From JALCSJ01 sp036788835 (GTDB lineage Bacteria; Bacillota; Negativicutes; Acidaminococcales; Acidaminococcaceae), in the NCBI GenBank assembly GCA_036788835.1, contig DAIQMR010000012.1, positions 1 through 57,033 of the forward strand: 57,033 nt of DNA, given 5' to 3'. Positions within the stretch are counted from its first letter, which is position 1. The number at the start of each line of letters is the position of its first letter. This document shows, one piece after another, positions 26,052-33,308 of the stretch. Both the position numbers and the translations under genes were made by a program. Below the pieces are notes generated by a model that had not been told where the DNA came from, ran no database searches, and was given only the letters and a program-made list of their open reading frames with translations.

Positions 26052-26798
26052 ATGGCAACAGGGGAACTTATACTATTGGCTAATGCAGGTGTGCTGATAG
26101 TCTATAAACAAACGAAAATTTTAATAGATGGTTTATACAAGGACCTTGGTGCTCATTTTACGGATATACCCGGTGAGATTTGGCAGCTTATGAAAAATGG
26201 CAAGGGCGATTTGGCTGATATAGATTATGTGCTTTTCACTCATTCCCATTACGACCATTATTATAGTCCTTATTTAAGGGAATATCTGGCCAACAACAAA
26301 GTAAAGGGATTAGTGCTGCCGCCTTTGGATGCTACAAATGGTTTGGCAGCGGATTATAAAAAGTACGGCGGTAAAAATATTGTTTTTGACCACAATGATA
26401 AAGCCGTGCTGCAGGATGATATTATAGTACAACGTTTTATTATCAGGCATGTGGACAAAAAATATCACAATGTTCCCGTTCAGTGTTTTTTCATTACCAC
26501 ACCGGAGGCAAGCATCCTAGTCCTTTCCGACAGTGATTATGAAGAAGAACTTTTTGCTCCATATAAGGATATGACAGTGGATTATCTTTTTGTCACACCT
26601 GTATTTTTTAATAGTTCCCACGGACGAAAAATAATTTTTGCATATTTAAAGGTGAAGAAAATTATTATTTATCATCTGAGCTCCGGCAACGATGATAAAT
26701 ATGGATATTATAAAATGGTAGTACGAGATGTAGAGAAGTATGCCGGAGGTGCTGAAATAGTGCTCTGGAACAAACTGGGACAACATATTCCTTTTTAA
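26052..26798 (+). CDS. MBL-fold metal-dependent hydrolase-like protein
   Basis: A 248-residue protein of the metallo-beta-lactamase superfamily. The main metal motif THSHYDHYYS (HxHxDH) is present, followed by a later SDSDYEEE that could supply the bridging Asp. Of the other usual histidine ligands I cannot place one with certainty. Substrate unknown. ATG 26052 is preferred because AAGGAGAG lies 7 nt upstream; the in-frame ATG 26031 overlaps that site. It sits between the PPC terminator and the lipoate ligase gene (20-nt gap), so it is probably co-transcribed with lplA. Confidence 0.75.
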   Translation: MATGELILLANAGVLIVYKQTKILIDGLYKDLGAHFTDIPGEIWQLMKNGKGDLADIDYVLFTHSHYDHYYSPYLREYLANNKVKGLVLPPLDATNGLAADYKKYGGKNIVFDHNDKAVLQDDIIVQRFIIRHVDKKYHNVPVQCFFITTPEASILVLSDSDYEEELFAPYKDMTVDYLFVTPVFFNSSHGRKIIFAYLKVKKIIIYHLSSGNDDKYGYYKMVVRDVEKYAGGAEIVLWNKLGQHIPF

Positions 26799-26818
26799 AA
26801 GGCTGGAGGCAGAAAAAA

Positions 26819-27811
26819 ATGATCTATTTAGAAAGCAAGAGTTTTGACCCACATTTTAACTTGGCCATGGAACAATTTATTTTTGACCAGATGGATAGGA
26901 ATGAAGAATACTTTTTTCTTTGGCAAAATGCCAACACGATTGTGGTAGGCAAACACCAGAATACTATTGGTGAAATTAATCAAAAGTTCGTGGCAGACAA
27001 TAATATTTCCGTAGTACGCAGATTATCCGGGGGCGGTGCAGTGTACCATGATATGGGAAATTTGAATTTTACTATTATTGTTTCCCGGACGGACCAAATG
27101 GCAGATTTTGACTTTTCCCGTTTCTGTCTGCCGGTAGTCAACGCCCTGAAAACCCTGGGGGTAGCCGCAGAGATTAATGGCAGGAATGATATTACTATTG
27201 ACGGGAAAAAGTTTTCCGGGAATTCCCAATATATGAAGCAGGGGAGAATTATGCATCATGGGGCTATTTTGTATTCTTCTGATTTGACTAAGGTATCCAA
27301 GGCTCTCATTGTATCAAAGGACAAAATCGCTTCTAAGGGAGTGACCTCTGTTCGCAGCAGAGTGACCAACGTGGTAGATTACATGGAGAAAAAAGTTCCT
27401 CTGGAAGTTTTCAAAAAAGCTCTCTTGGCCGAAATGGCAAAACGGGAAAAAATGGAGAAGCATGAACTGACTTCCGAAGAAATAGCCAAGATTAAAGAAA
27501 TTCAAAAAAATCGTTACGATACATGGGAATGGAATTACGGCAAGTCTCCTAAATATGATATTGAGAAAGAACGCTATGTGGAAGGATGTGGTAAATTCCA
27601 GTTCCATATTAATGTTCAAGAAGGCAGAATTACTGCCTTCGATGTGTTCGGAGATTATTTCGGCAACGGGGATAAAGAGGACGTACAAAAATTCATGCTG
27701 GGGAAAAAGATTAACAGGGAGGAATTGACCAGGGCTGTGCAAGATTTTCCCTTGGAAAATTATTTCCACGGCTTAAAGAAAGATGTTTTTGTAGATATGA
27801 TTGTAGAGTAA
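26819..27811 (+). CDS. lplA: Lipoate-protein ligase A
   Basis: A 330-residue enzyme that attaches free lipoate to lipoyl domains via lipoyl-AMP. The catalytic core shows RRLSGGGAVYHDMGNLNFT (lipoate pocket), TIDGKKFSGNSQY with the conserved Lys, and HHGAILYSSDL. The C-terminal accessory domain (about 245-330) matches the LplA layout. It would modify the two lipoyl domains encoded just upstream (E2 and E3), which explains its presence in the island and implies scavenging of external lipoate. The ribosome site AAGGCTGGAGG precedes the ATG. Confidence 0.94.
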   Translation: MIYLESKSFDPHFNLAMEQFIFDQMDRNEEYFFLWQNANTIVVGKHQNTIGEINQKFVADNNISVVRRLSGGGAVYHDMGNLNFTIIVSRTDQMADFDFSRFCLPVVNALKTLGVAAEINGRNDITIDGKKFSGNSQYMKQGRIMHHGAILYSSDLTKVSKALIVSKDKIASKGVTSVRSRVTNVVDYMEKKVPLEVFKKALLAEMAKREKMEKHELTSEEIAKIKEIQKNRYDTWEWNYGKSPKYDIEKERYVEGCGKFQFHINVQEGRITAFDVFGDYFGNGDKEDVQKFMLGKKINREELTRAVQDFPLENYFHGLKKDVFVDMIVE

Positions 27812-27847
27812 AGGCATCTCAGTTAACTGAATAACCGGCTCATAGTA

Positions 27848-27856
27848 TGCTATAAT
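27848..27856 (+). promoter_or_regulatory. Extended -10 promoter of the glycerate kinase gene
   Basis: TGCTATAAT is an extended -10 element, 44 nt before the start codon, without a clear -35. The same nonamer occurs before the KDG kinase gene at 38724. Confidence 0.45.
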
Positions 27857-27900
27857 GTAAAGAATTGTGGTATTGACAGTACTGTAATAGGAGGAAGCAA

Positions 27901-29130
27901 ATGGCTAATATACGTAATGCTAAAGCAATTATGAAATATGCGTTTAAGGAATCCTTGCCGGATCAGGCAGTGGCCAAGGCTTTGCAAAACAAGAAATTCC
28001 CCGCAGGGAAGCTTGTGCTAGTAGCTATGGGCAAAGCGGCCTGGCAGATGGCTCACAAGGCCGCAGTGACCTTGGGGGAAAAGCTCACCTGCGGTATAGT
28101 TGTGACTAAGTACGGACACGCCATGGGAAAAATTCCCAAGGTGGAAATCTATGAAGCTGGCCATCCCGTCCCCGATGAGAATTCTTTTAAGGCTACCGCC
28201 AGAGCCATTGAGATGGTTTCAGGACTAAGTAAGAATGATACCGTGGTCTTTCTGGTGAGCGGCGGCGGTTCTGCTCTGTTTGAAAAACCTTTGATTCCCG
28301 CCGAAGAACTACAGAAATTAACCAAACAATTTTTAGCCAAGGGTATGGATATTGTAGAAATCAATACTTTGCGGAAAAGGCTGTCGGCAGTAAAGGGCGG
28401 CAAGTTCGCCCAACTGTGCCGGCCGGCTCATGTCTATACTGTCATTCTCTCAGATATTATCGGCAGCCCTCTGGACATGATAGCTTCCGGGCCGGCCTAT
28501 CCGGACAGCTCCACCACTGAAGAGGCTATGAGTATAGTGAAAAAGTATGACCTAGAGTTGACTCCGGAGGCTCAGGCATTACTGGAAAAAGAAACACCTA
28601 AACATTTAGATAATGTGACAACCGTGGTTACAGGCAGTGTCAGCATGTTGTGCAAAGCGGCTGAACGAAAGGCTAAAGAGCTTGGGTACAAAACAATACT
28701 GCTGACCACTTCTCTGGATTGCGAGGCCAGAGATGCAGGGCGTTTCCTAGCCGCTATTGCCAAGGAATACGCAGACAGCAAAAAACCACTGGCTTTTATA
28801 GCCGGTGGTGAGACCTTGGTACATTTAACAGGCAAAGGCAGGGGCGGACGTAATCAAGAAATCGCTTTGTCAGCGGCAGCGGTTATTGCCGGCTTGAAAA
28901 ATGTAGTAGTTCTGTCTGCTGGCAGCGATGGCACCGATGGCCCTACTGATGCGGCAGGGGGCTACTGCGATGGTACTACTGCAGGCAAGCTGTTGAAGCA
29001 GGGTATCCATATTGACCAGATCCTTCGGGATAACGCTTCCTACGATGCCTTGAAAGCTGCAGGGAACCTTATCATTACAGGGCCTACGGGAACCAACGTA
29101 AACGATTTGTCGTTGGTGTTAATAAATTAA
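27901..29130 (+). CDS. Glycerate kinase, MOFRL (GckA/TtuD) type
   Basis: A 409-residue protein of the DUF4147/MOFRL family, which phosphorylates glycerate, usually to 2-phosphoglycerate. Visible signatures are AMGKAAWQMAHKAA, EAGHPVPDENS, FLVSGGGSALFEKP, NTLRKRLSAVKGGKFA, SDIIGSPLDMIASGPAYPD and the C-terminal MOFRL domain GGETLVHLTGKGRGGRNQEIALSAA with SDGTDGPTDAAGG. It would follow the tartronate-semialdehyde-reductase-like enzyme in a glycerate route to glycolysis. It has its own promoter and AGGAGG. Confidence 0.92.
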   Translation: MANIRNAKAIMKYAFKESLPDQAVAKALQNKKFPAGKLVLVAMGKAAWQMAHKAAVTLGEKLTCGIVVTKYGHAMGKIPKVEIYEAGHPVPDENSFKATARAIEMVSGLSKNDTVVFLVSGGGSALFEKPLIPAEELQKLTKQFLAKGMDIVEINTLRKRLSAVKGGKFAQLCRPAHVYTVILSDIIGSPLDMIASGPAYPDSSTTEEAMSIVKKYDLELTPEAQALLEKETPKHLDNVTTVVTGSVSMLCKAAERKAKELGYKTILLTTSLDCEARDAGRFLAAIAKEYADSKKPLAFIAGGETLVHLTGKGRGGRNQEIALSAAAVIAGLKNVVVLSAGSDGTDGPTDAAGGYCDGTTAGKLLKQGIHIDQILRDNASYDALKAAGNLIITGPTGTNVNDLSLVLIN

Positions 29131-29131
29131 A

Positions 29132-29162
29132 AAATACTAGGCTAATTTACTAGTGTTTTTGC
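29132..29162 (+). terminator. Rho-independent terminator after glycerate kinase
   Basis: AAATACTAG and CTAGTGTTT form a stem (29132-29140 / 29150-29158) that runs into five T residues. Confidence 0.55.
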
Positions 29163-29200
29163 GTATAAGTAAAATTAACGTATGCACATATGTTACGCAT

Positions 29201-29246
29201 AAAAAAGCACGCCTCACTCACGATTGAAGTCATGGGTTAGGCGTGC
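29201..29246 (-). terminator. Minus-strand terminator after the lipoprotein gene
   Basis: Read on the minus strand, GGCACGCCT and AGGCGTGC flank a 24-nt loop and are followed by six T residues. Confidence 0.65.
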
Positions 29247-29294
29247 CATAGCATTAAGATTTTGGCTGTTAGAACCTAACAGAGATTAGGCCCC

Positions 29295-29726
29295 TCACCC
29301 AAATTTCAGAGGCTTCAAATATTTGCCCCCGTCTGTTTCTACAATAACAGTGCCTTCGCACTTGGGATTGCCCTTGGCGGCCATTTGCCTTTCTAGGCTT
29401 ATGTCCTTAGTCAGGGTTGTACCATTGTAGATTATGCCTAAATCCTGTTTGTCGGTGTAGGCGATAACGCAATAATTATACTTGTGCTCAGCTACAGCGG
29501 GTTTGGCATAGCGGTAGTACCATTCTTCCAAGTCAGCCTGGGAAAGCTCTTTGGAACTAATTTTAACAACGGAAACTTTTCCCGGGGCAGCTGCGCCTTT
29601 CATATCAATAATTTCGGCATTTTTATAAATTTGCGAGGCCGGTTTTTGCGTTTTCCCGCAGCCAACCACAATCAGCACCAGCAGACCCATTAGCAGGGCT
29701 GCTAAAAAGCCTCTCTTTTTTTGCAT
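29295..29726 (-). CDS. Small lipoprotein of unknown function
   Basis: A 143-residue protein with a clear lipoprotein signal: basic start MQKKR, hydrophobic core LLMGLLVLIVV and lipobox VVGCGK (Cys about 23). The mature part is about 120 residues with mixed alpha/beta character and no motif I recognise (for example ELSQADLEEWYYRYAKPAVAEHKYNYCVIAY). It probably faces the periplasm. The ribosome site GGAGGTGAC is present on the minus strand, and it is a single-gene unit with its own terminator. Confidence 0.7.
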   Translation of the reverse strand: MQKKRGFLAALLMGLLVLIVVGCGKTQKPASQIYKNAEIIDMKGAAAPGKVSVVKISSKELSQADLEEWYYRYAKPAVAEHKYNYCVIAYTDKQDLGIIYNGTTLTKDISLERQMAAKGNPKCEGTVIVETDGGKYLKPLKFG

Positions 29727-29808
29727 TTATGTCACCTCCGCAAGAAAATAGAACATAATTGATATTTATTATTATATAATAATAATGCTAAAAAAGCAAT
29801 GGGCAAAA

Positions 29809-29856
29809 TAAAACCCCCAAGGAAGGATTTTTTCATCCTTTTCTTGGGGTTTTTCT
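29809..29856 (-). terminator. Terminator after the DUF2922/DUF1659 pair
   Basis: AAAACCCC and GGGGTTTT outer arms with an inner AAGGA..GGAT/ATCC..TT stem. Tracts on both sides make it potentially bidirectional; it serves the minus-strand pair. Confidence 0.6.
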
Positions 29857-29882
29857 TAAACATTTAAAGGGGGCTCAGAACC

Positions 29883-30107
29883 TTATTCTGCTTTAGGTTC
29901 CCATAAACCGGTTTCTTTGCGCAGTGGTTCACCAATACCTGCCAGGGGCGCGCCGCCTGACATAATCAGCTTGTCTGCTACAATCCCGTTCATTGTTTCA
30001 CGAACCTTTTCAGTTTCCAGAGTGCTAAGCGGATTAGCGATATTAATTCTCTTGCTTTTTCCGGAAGCATCTTTAAACTGCAATACCAAAGTAGTTTGCA
30101 TAGCCAT
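29883..30107 (-). CDS. DUF2922 family protein
   Basis: A 74-residue cytoplasmic-looking protein. TLVLQFKDASGKSKRINIANPLSTLETEKVRETMNGIVADKLI matches the DUF2922 layout of a short beta-hairpin followed by a helix. DUF2922 genes commonly stand next to DUF1659 genes in Firmicutes, as here, with the DUF1659 gene immediately upstream. Function unknown. The ribosome site AAGGAGGTGGAGAC precedes the start. Confidence 0.8.
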   Translation of the reverse strand: MAMQTTLVLQFKDASGKSKRINIANPLSTLETEKVRETMNGIVADKLIMSGGAPLAGIGEPLRKETGLWEPKAE

Positions 30108-30160
30108 CTTATTGTCTCCACCTCCTTTCTTCTAAATGTTTTATAAAGCTCCTTTCTTTA

Positions 30161-30391
30161 CTAGGCTTGTACTTCAGACAATAAATGTCTTTCTCTTATA
30201 TAAATACCGGACTTGGTATGCTTAATCAAAGTACCCAAGGCCATACCGTGTTTGTAAAGCACTTCATTAGTGGAATTAGGGTTAATGTTTTTGAAAGCGA
30301 AATCCTTTTGCATAGGAGCGCCGTTGCTTTTGACACCAATATTGGCACTAACCAATATTTCCATGGTTTTAATTTCTTTGTTGACAGTCAT
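30161..30391 (-). CDS. DUF1659 family protein
   Basis: A 76-residue protein, first gene of a two-gene minus-strand unit. It reads MEILVSANIGVKSNGAPMQKDFAFKNINPNSTNEVLYKHGMALGTLI, as in DUF1659 proteins. AAAGGAGG lies 7 nt before the ATG. Function unknown. It is divergent from the small sigma-like gene at 30644, a pairing I associate with the Bacillus sigO/yvr-type neighbourhood; that association is from memory and should be checked. Confidence 0.8.
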   Translation of the reverse strand: MTVNKEIKTMEILVSANIGVKSNGAPMQKDFAFKNINPNSTNEVLYKHGMALGTLIKHTKSGIYIRERHLLSEVQA

Positions 30392-30643
30392 AACGCTACC
30401 TCCTTTCTAAAATTTTCCGGGCTTTGCCCCCTTCACTTAATAAATGTCCGCAGACAGGTAAAATGTGCAAAAATTTTATGGGAAAATTTGCGTATAGGCA
30501 CATTTAATTGTAGTGAAAATCATGACAATTCGTTCTTAGGTTCCTTCTTCGCAGATAAGCAGGTTGCCAAAGGAGCCGCTTTTCACATATATTTAATTTG
30601 GTACCAATACATGGAAGATATCTTTCCGAAAGGAAAAAGGAAC

Positions 30644-31177
30644 ATGAAACAAGCAGATGTCGTGAAACTGGTAATTCTCGTGCGCCAAGGTTCCGCAAGA
30701 GCCCAGGAGGTGCTTATGCAGCGCTTTAGACCATTAATCTTTGCACTGTATCAACAAAAACGCTACGAGAATATTCAAGATGAGTTGCCCGGTCTTTGCC
30801 ATGTGGCTATCTGGGATGCCATTCGTCACTACCGGGGTAAAATCACAGAAAGTTTTCCCGGACACATTAAGAACTATTTAAAATTCGTTCTGAATAATGC
30901 GGCCAGGAAAAGACGCAGGTACTTTTATCGCGAAGGCACAAACCTTTCTGAACTTCCATCCCCTGAAGTAGAGAATTTTGCCGGTTCGTTAATTACCAGA
31001 GCCGACCTGCTAAAAGCTTTGCGGAGACTAACTCTTAGGGAACGTTATTTGATTTGGGCCCGGTATTTCCGGCACTATCAGCTTACCCATATGTCCGTTA
31101 TGCTCAAGACCAATCGTTTTGATCTGGGGCGGGAAATAGAACGCGCCCTGAACAAACTCCGCCGCTGGTGTTCATAG
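30644..31177 (+). CDS. Small sigma-70-like / helix-turn-helix factor
   Basis: A 177-residue protein. The N-terminal half (about 1-85) resembles sigma region 2 (VKLVILVRQGSARAQEVLMQRFRPLIFALYQQKRYENIQDELPGLCHVAIWDAIRHY). The C-terminal part (about 125-175) resembles region 4 with LKALRRLTLRERYLIWARYFRHYQLTHMSVMLKTNRFDLGREIERALNKLRR. ATG 30644 follows AAAGGAAAAAGG; the upstream open frame to 30185 has no support. It could be a stand-alone alternative sigma factor or a sigma-derived activator. A bidirectional terminator separates it from convergent tonB. Confidence 0.7.
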   Translation: MKQADVVKLVILVRQGSARAQEVLMQRFRPLIFALYQQKRYENIQDELPGLCHVAIWDAIRHYRGKITESFPGHIKNYLKFVLNNAARKRRRYFYREGTNLSELPSPEVENFAGSLITRADLLKALRRLTLRERYLIWARYFRHYQLTHMSVMLKTNRFDLGREIERALNKLRRWCS

Positions 31178-31189
31178 TTCTTTTGCAAC

Positions 31190-31221
31190 AAAAAAGCATC
31201 CTTTGCTAAGGATGCTTTTTA
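31190..31221. terminator. Bidirectional terminator between sigma-like gene and tonB
   Basis: AAAAAGCATCC (31191-31201) and GGATGCTTTTT (31210-31220): an 11-bp stem with T-tracts on both strands. It overlaps the tonB stop codon. Confidence 0.8.
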
Positions 31222-32070
31222 ATATTTCAAATCATATTCTACGGGGATGTTGCCGGTGTAGGACAATGGTGTGCCATAAGGATCTGTGGCCGGGCTGAAG
31301 CTCCAGCCATAGGCAGCATTGACGGCAGCATTGTCTAGCAATGGGTAACCGGAGGAGGCAGCCAGGGAAGCATTTACGACTTTACCGGCGACGTTAATTG
31401 TCACGTGTACAAGGACAGTACCTTGTTGATTTGCAGAGCGGGCAGCAGCAGGATAATTTTTTCCGCCGGATATTAATCTGGGGTTGTTGGCTATTTCTCC
31501 CTCACCGGGTCTTTGGGCGGGTCCTGAACCTTCACCGGGACCGGCACTTCCGGAATCAGTTGCGTTGGAGCTGCCTTTGCCAGAAGGATCGCCTCCTGGA
31601 CCAGCTGCGTTCGTGCTGCCGTCACTGGAAATCCCCGTACCAGAATCAGCTCCACCAGAATGGCTGTTGCCGGCCTGAGAGGGAATATCGTTACCATTGG
31701 CCCTATTTCCCGCCGTACCGGCATTAGTAGGAACATTAGCTGCCACGCCGTCAGTAGGATTTTCTGAATTTGCGACTTGTGGTGCCGCACCGTAAGAAGC
31801 GGTTTCATTATTAGCTGAGGCAGGGTTGCTCTTGACAGCGGAAGCACCGGCAGCTCTGTCTTTTGAGCTTCTCGCAAGGGCAGTACCAGCATCGGAACTT
31901 CCTTTTTTAGACGACCACGTATCTTGTAAATCCACGATATTAACTTCTATTATTTTAGCGGTGGTAGGTTTTGGCAAAATGAATACCAACCCCGAAAGCA
32001 GGGCAGCGATACCAATATGTACGGACAACGCCATACTAACGCCCCACGCCAAACGTTTTTCCTTTTTCAT
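31219..32070 (-). CDS. tonB: Energy transducer TonB
   Basis: A 283-residue protein anchored by one N-terminal helix (about residues 9-33, containing His18). A long periplasmic linker (about 50-190) and a C-terminal TonB domain (about 195-283) follow, the latter with NPRLISGGKNYPAAARSANQQGTVLVHVTINVAGKVVNASLAASSGYPLLDNAAVNAAYGWSFSPA. It transmits proton-motive energy from ExbB/ExbD to outer-membrane receptors. The linker is rich in Gly, Ser, Asn and Ala rather than the usual Pro-Lys/Pro-Glu repeats. It is last in exbB-exbD-tonB, 74 nt after exbD. Confidence 0.9.
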   Translation of the reverse strand: MKKEKRLAWGVSMALSVHIGIAALLSGLVFILPKPTTAKIIEVNIVDLQDTWSSKKGSSDAGTALARSSKDRAAGASAVKSNPASANNETASYGAAPQVANSENPTDGVAANVPTNAGTAGNRANGNDIPSQAGNSHSGGADSGTGISSDGSTNAAGPGGDPSGKGSSNATDSGSAGPGEGSGPAQRPGEGEIANNPRLISGGKNYPAAARSANQQGTVLVHVTINVAGKVVNASLAASSGYPLLDNAAVNAAYGWSFSPATDPYGTPLSYTGNIPVEYDLKY

Positions 32071-32144
32071 ATAACCCTCTATTTATAGATAATAGTCATA
32101 ACAATCCGTACTACACTTGCTGCGTCTAACTCATTCGGTATTAT

Positions 32145-32552
32145 TTATTTGTCGATAGTGGCCATGCCAATTCGTGCCACACCAGCCTGCTTTAATTTGT
32201 CCAGCACATTGATGACGGTGCCGTAATCGGTTTTGGCATCGCCCCTGATAATCACCGCAAAGTGTGGGTTGTTTTGGGAGGAAGCCTTCGCTTGTGCCAA
32301 GATATCAACCAAAGGCACTTTCTTATCTCCCAACCAGGTCGACCCATCAGTTTTAATTGCCACGATAAAATCAGTGGTAGTCTGGACTTCAGAACTTTGT
32401 GCAGTAGGCAGCTGCAAGGGAATGGTTTTCACCTGAGTCAAAAACATAGTAGTCATAATGAAAAAAATCAGCAGCAAAAAAACCATATCAATCATGGGGC
32501 TGATTTGAATATTAGGAATGTCAGAAGTGTTTTTATGTCTTAGTCTGAACAT
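32145..32552 (-). CDS. exbD: Biopolymer transport protein ExbD/TolR
   Basis: A 135-residue inner-membrane protein with a short cytoplasmic start, one helix carrying the conserved Asp (ISPMIDMVFLLLIFFIMTTMF) and a periplasmic domain ending KLKQAGVARIGMATI. With ExbB it forms the proton-driven motor for TonB. It starts 3 nt after the exbB stop, with AAGGTG inside the end of exbB. Confidence 0.93.
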   Translation of the reverse strand: MFRLRHKNTSDIPNIQISPMIDMVFLLLIFFIMTTMFLTQVKTIPLQLPTAQSSEVQTTTDFIVAIKTDGSTWLGDKKVPLVDILAQAKASSQNNPHFAVIIRGDAKTDYGTVINVLDKLKQAGVARIGMATIDK

Positions 32553-32555
32553 AGC

Positions 32556-33182
32556 CTACACCTTCATTTGTCCGCCGTCGGCCAGTGTCTCCAAGAGAGA
32601 ACGGCTGATATCTTCAATGTCCATGGTAATCCTGTTTAACCGGTGCATGAAATAAGTATGCAGGCAAATTGCCAAGAGGGCAATGCACAGTCCGTATACA
32701 GTCGTTATCAGGGCTTCTGCCACACCGGCTGTTACTGCCAAAGGATTGTCCCCACGGAAATTGAAGCTGTTAAAGGCACTCATCATGCCAGTGATGGTTC
32801 CCAATAAACCAAGAATGGGGGACAGTGTTACTATGACACTTAAATAGGAAAGGGATTCTTCAAAATGGCTGATGACGCGTTCTGCCTGACTTTCCACGTA
32901 GGCCGTGGAACGGGCGAAAGTATGGCGCTTTGCTAGGACGGTGGCTGAGAATTTGGAGATTTCACCTTTGGTAGATAAGGCCAATTTTTCTGCATCAGTC
33001 AATTTATCCTCTGCTAAAAGACGACAAAAATCCTGAGCAAATTGCGAGCCGGAATCGGCCTGTTTATAGAACAGATAACGCTCCACAGCCAGAACAATGG
33101 CAGCAAGGGAACAAAGGAGCAAAGGCCACATAATGAGGCCTCCCCTTTGAAAATAGGTTAGGGCAGCAGTAAATACAGACAT
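32556..33182 (-). CDS. exbB: MotA/TolQ/ExbB proton channel protein
   Basis: About 208 residues, three membrane helices, with the ExbB signature SYLSVIVTLSPILGLLGTITGMMSAFNSF and the helix AEALITTVYGLCIALLAICLHTYF. It forms the pentameric proton channel around ExbD. ATG 33182 is chosen because AAAGGAGGATGTACC precedes it directly; the open frame continues upstream to 33254 without a ribosome site. It is divergent from the sensor kinase gene. A minus-strand -10 (TATAAT, 33211-33216) lies upstream. Confidence 0.93.
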   Translation of the reverse strand: MSVFTAALTYFQRGGLIMWPLLLCSLAAIVLAVERYLFYKQADSGSQFAQDFCRLLAEDKLTDAEKLALSTKGEISKFSATVLAKRHTFARSTAYVESQAERVISHFEESLSYLSVIVTLSPILGLLGTITGMMSAFNSFNFRGDNPLAVTAGVAEALITTVYGLCIALLAICLHTYFMHRLNRITMDIEDISRSLLETLADGGQMKV

Positions 33183-33308
33183 GGTACATCCTCCTTTAAA
33201 TAACGAATTAATTATACTACACAAACACGCTATTTGAAAACTTGTAAAAAACAAGAATTTTTGCTAAGATATTACTAAAGATAAGCATTATATTGGACGG
33301 TGCTATAA

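Noticed and set aside
30185..30643. In-frame extension upstream of the sigma-like gene
   Set aside because: It overlaps the DUF1659 gene on the other strand, has no ribosome site, and residues there do not look like sigma region 2.
31398..31892. Several open frames on both strands across the tonB linker
   Set aside because: They arise from the low-complexity GC-rich linker; the TonB frame has the membrane helix, the C-terminal domain and operon context.
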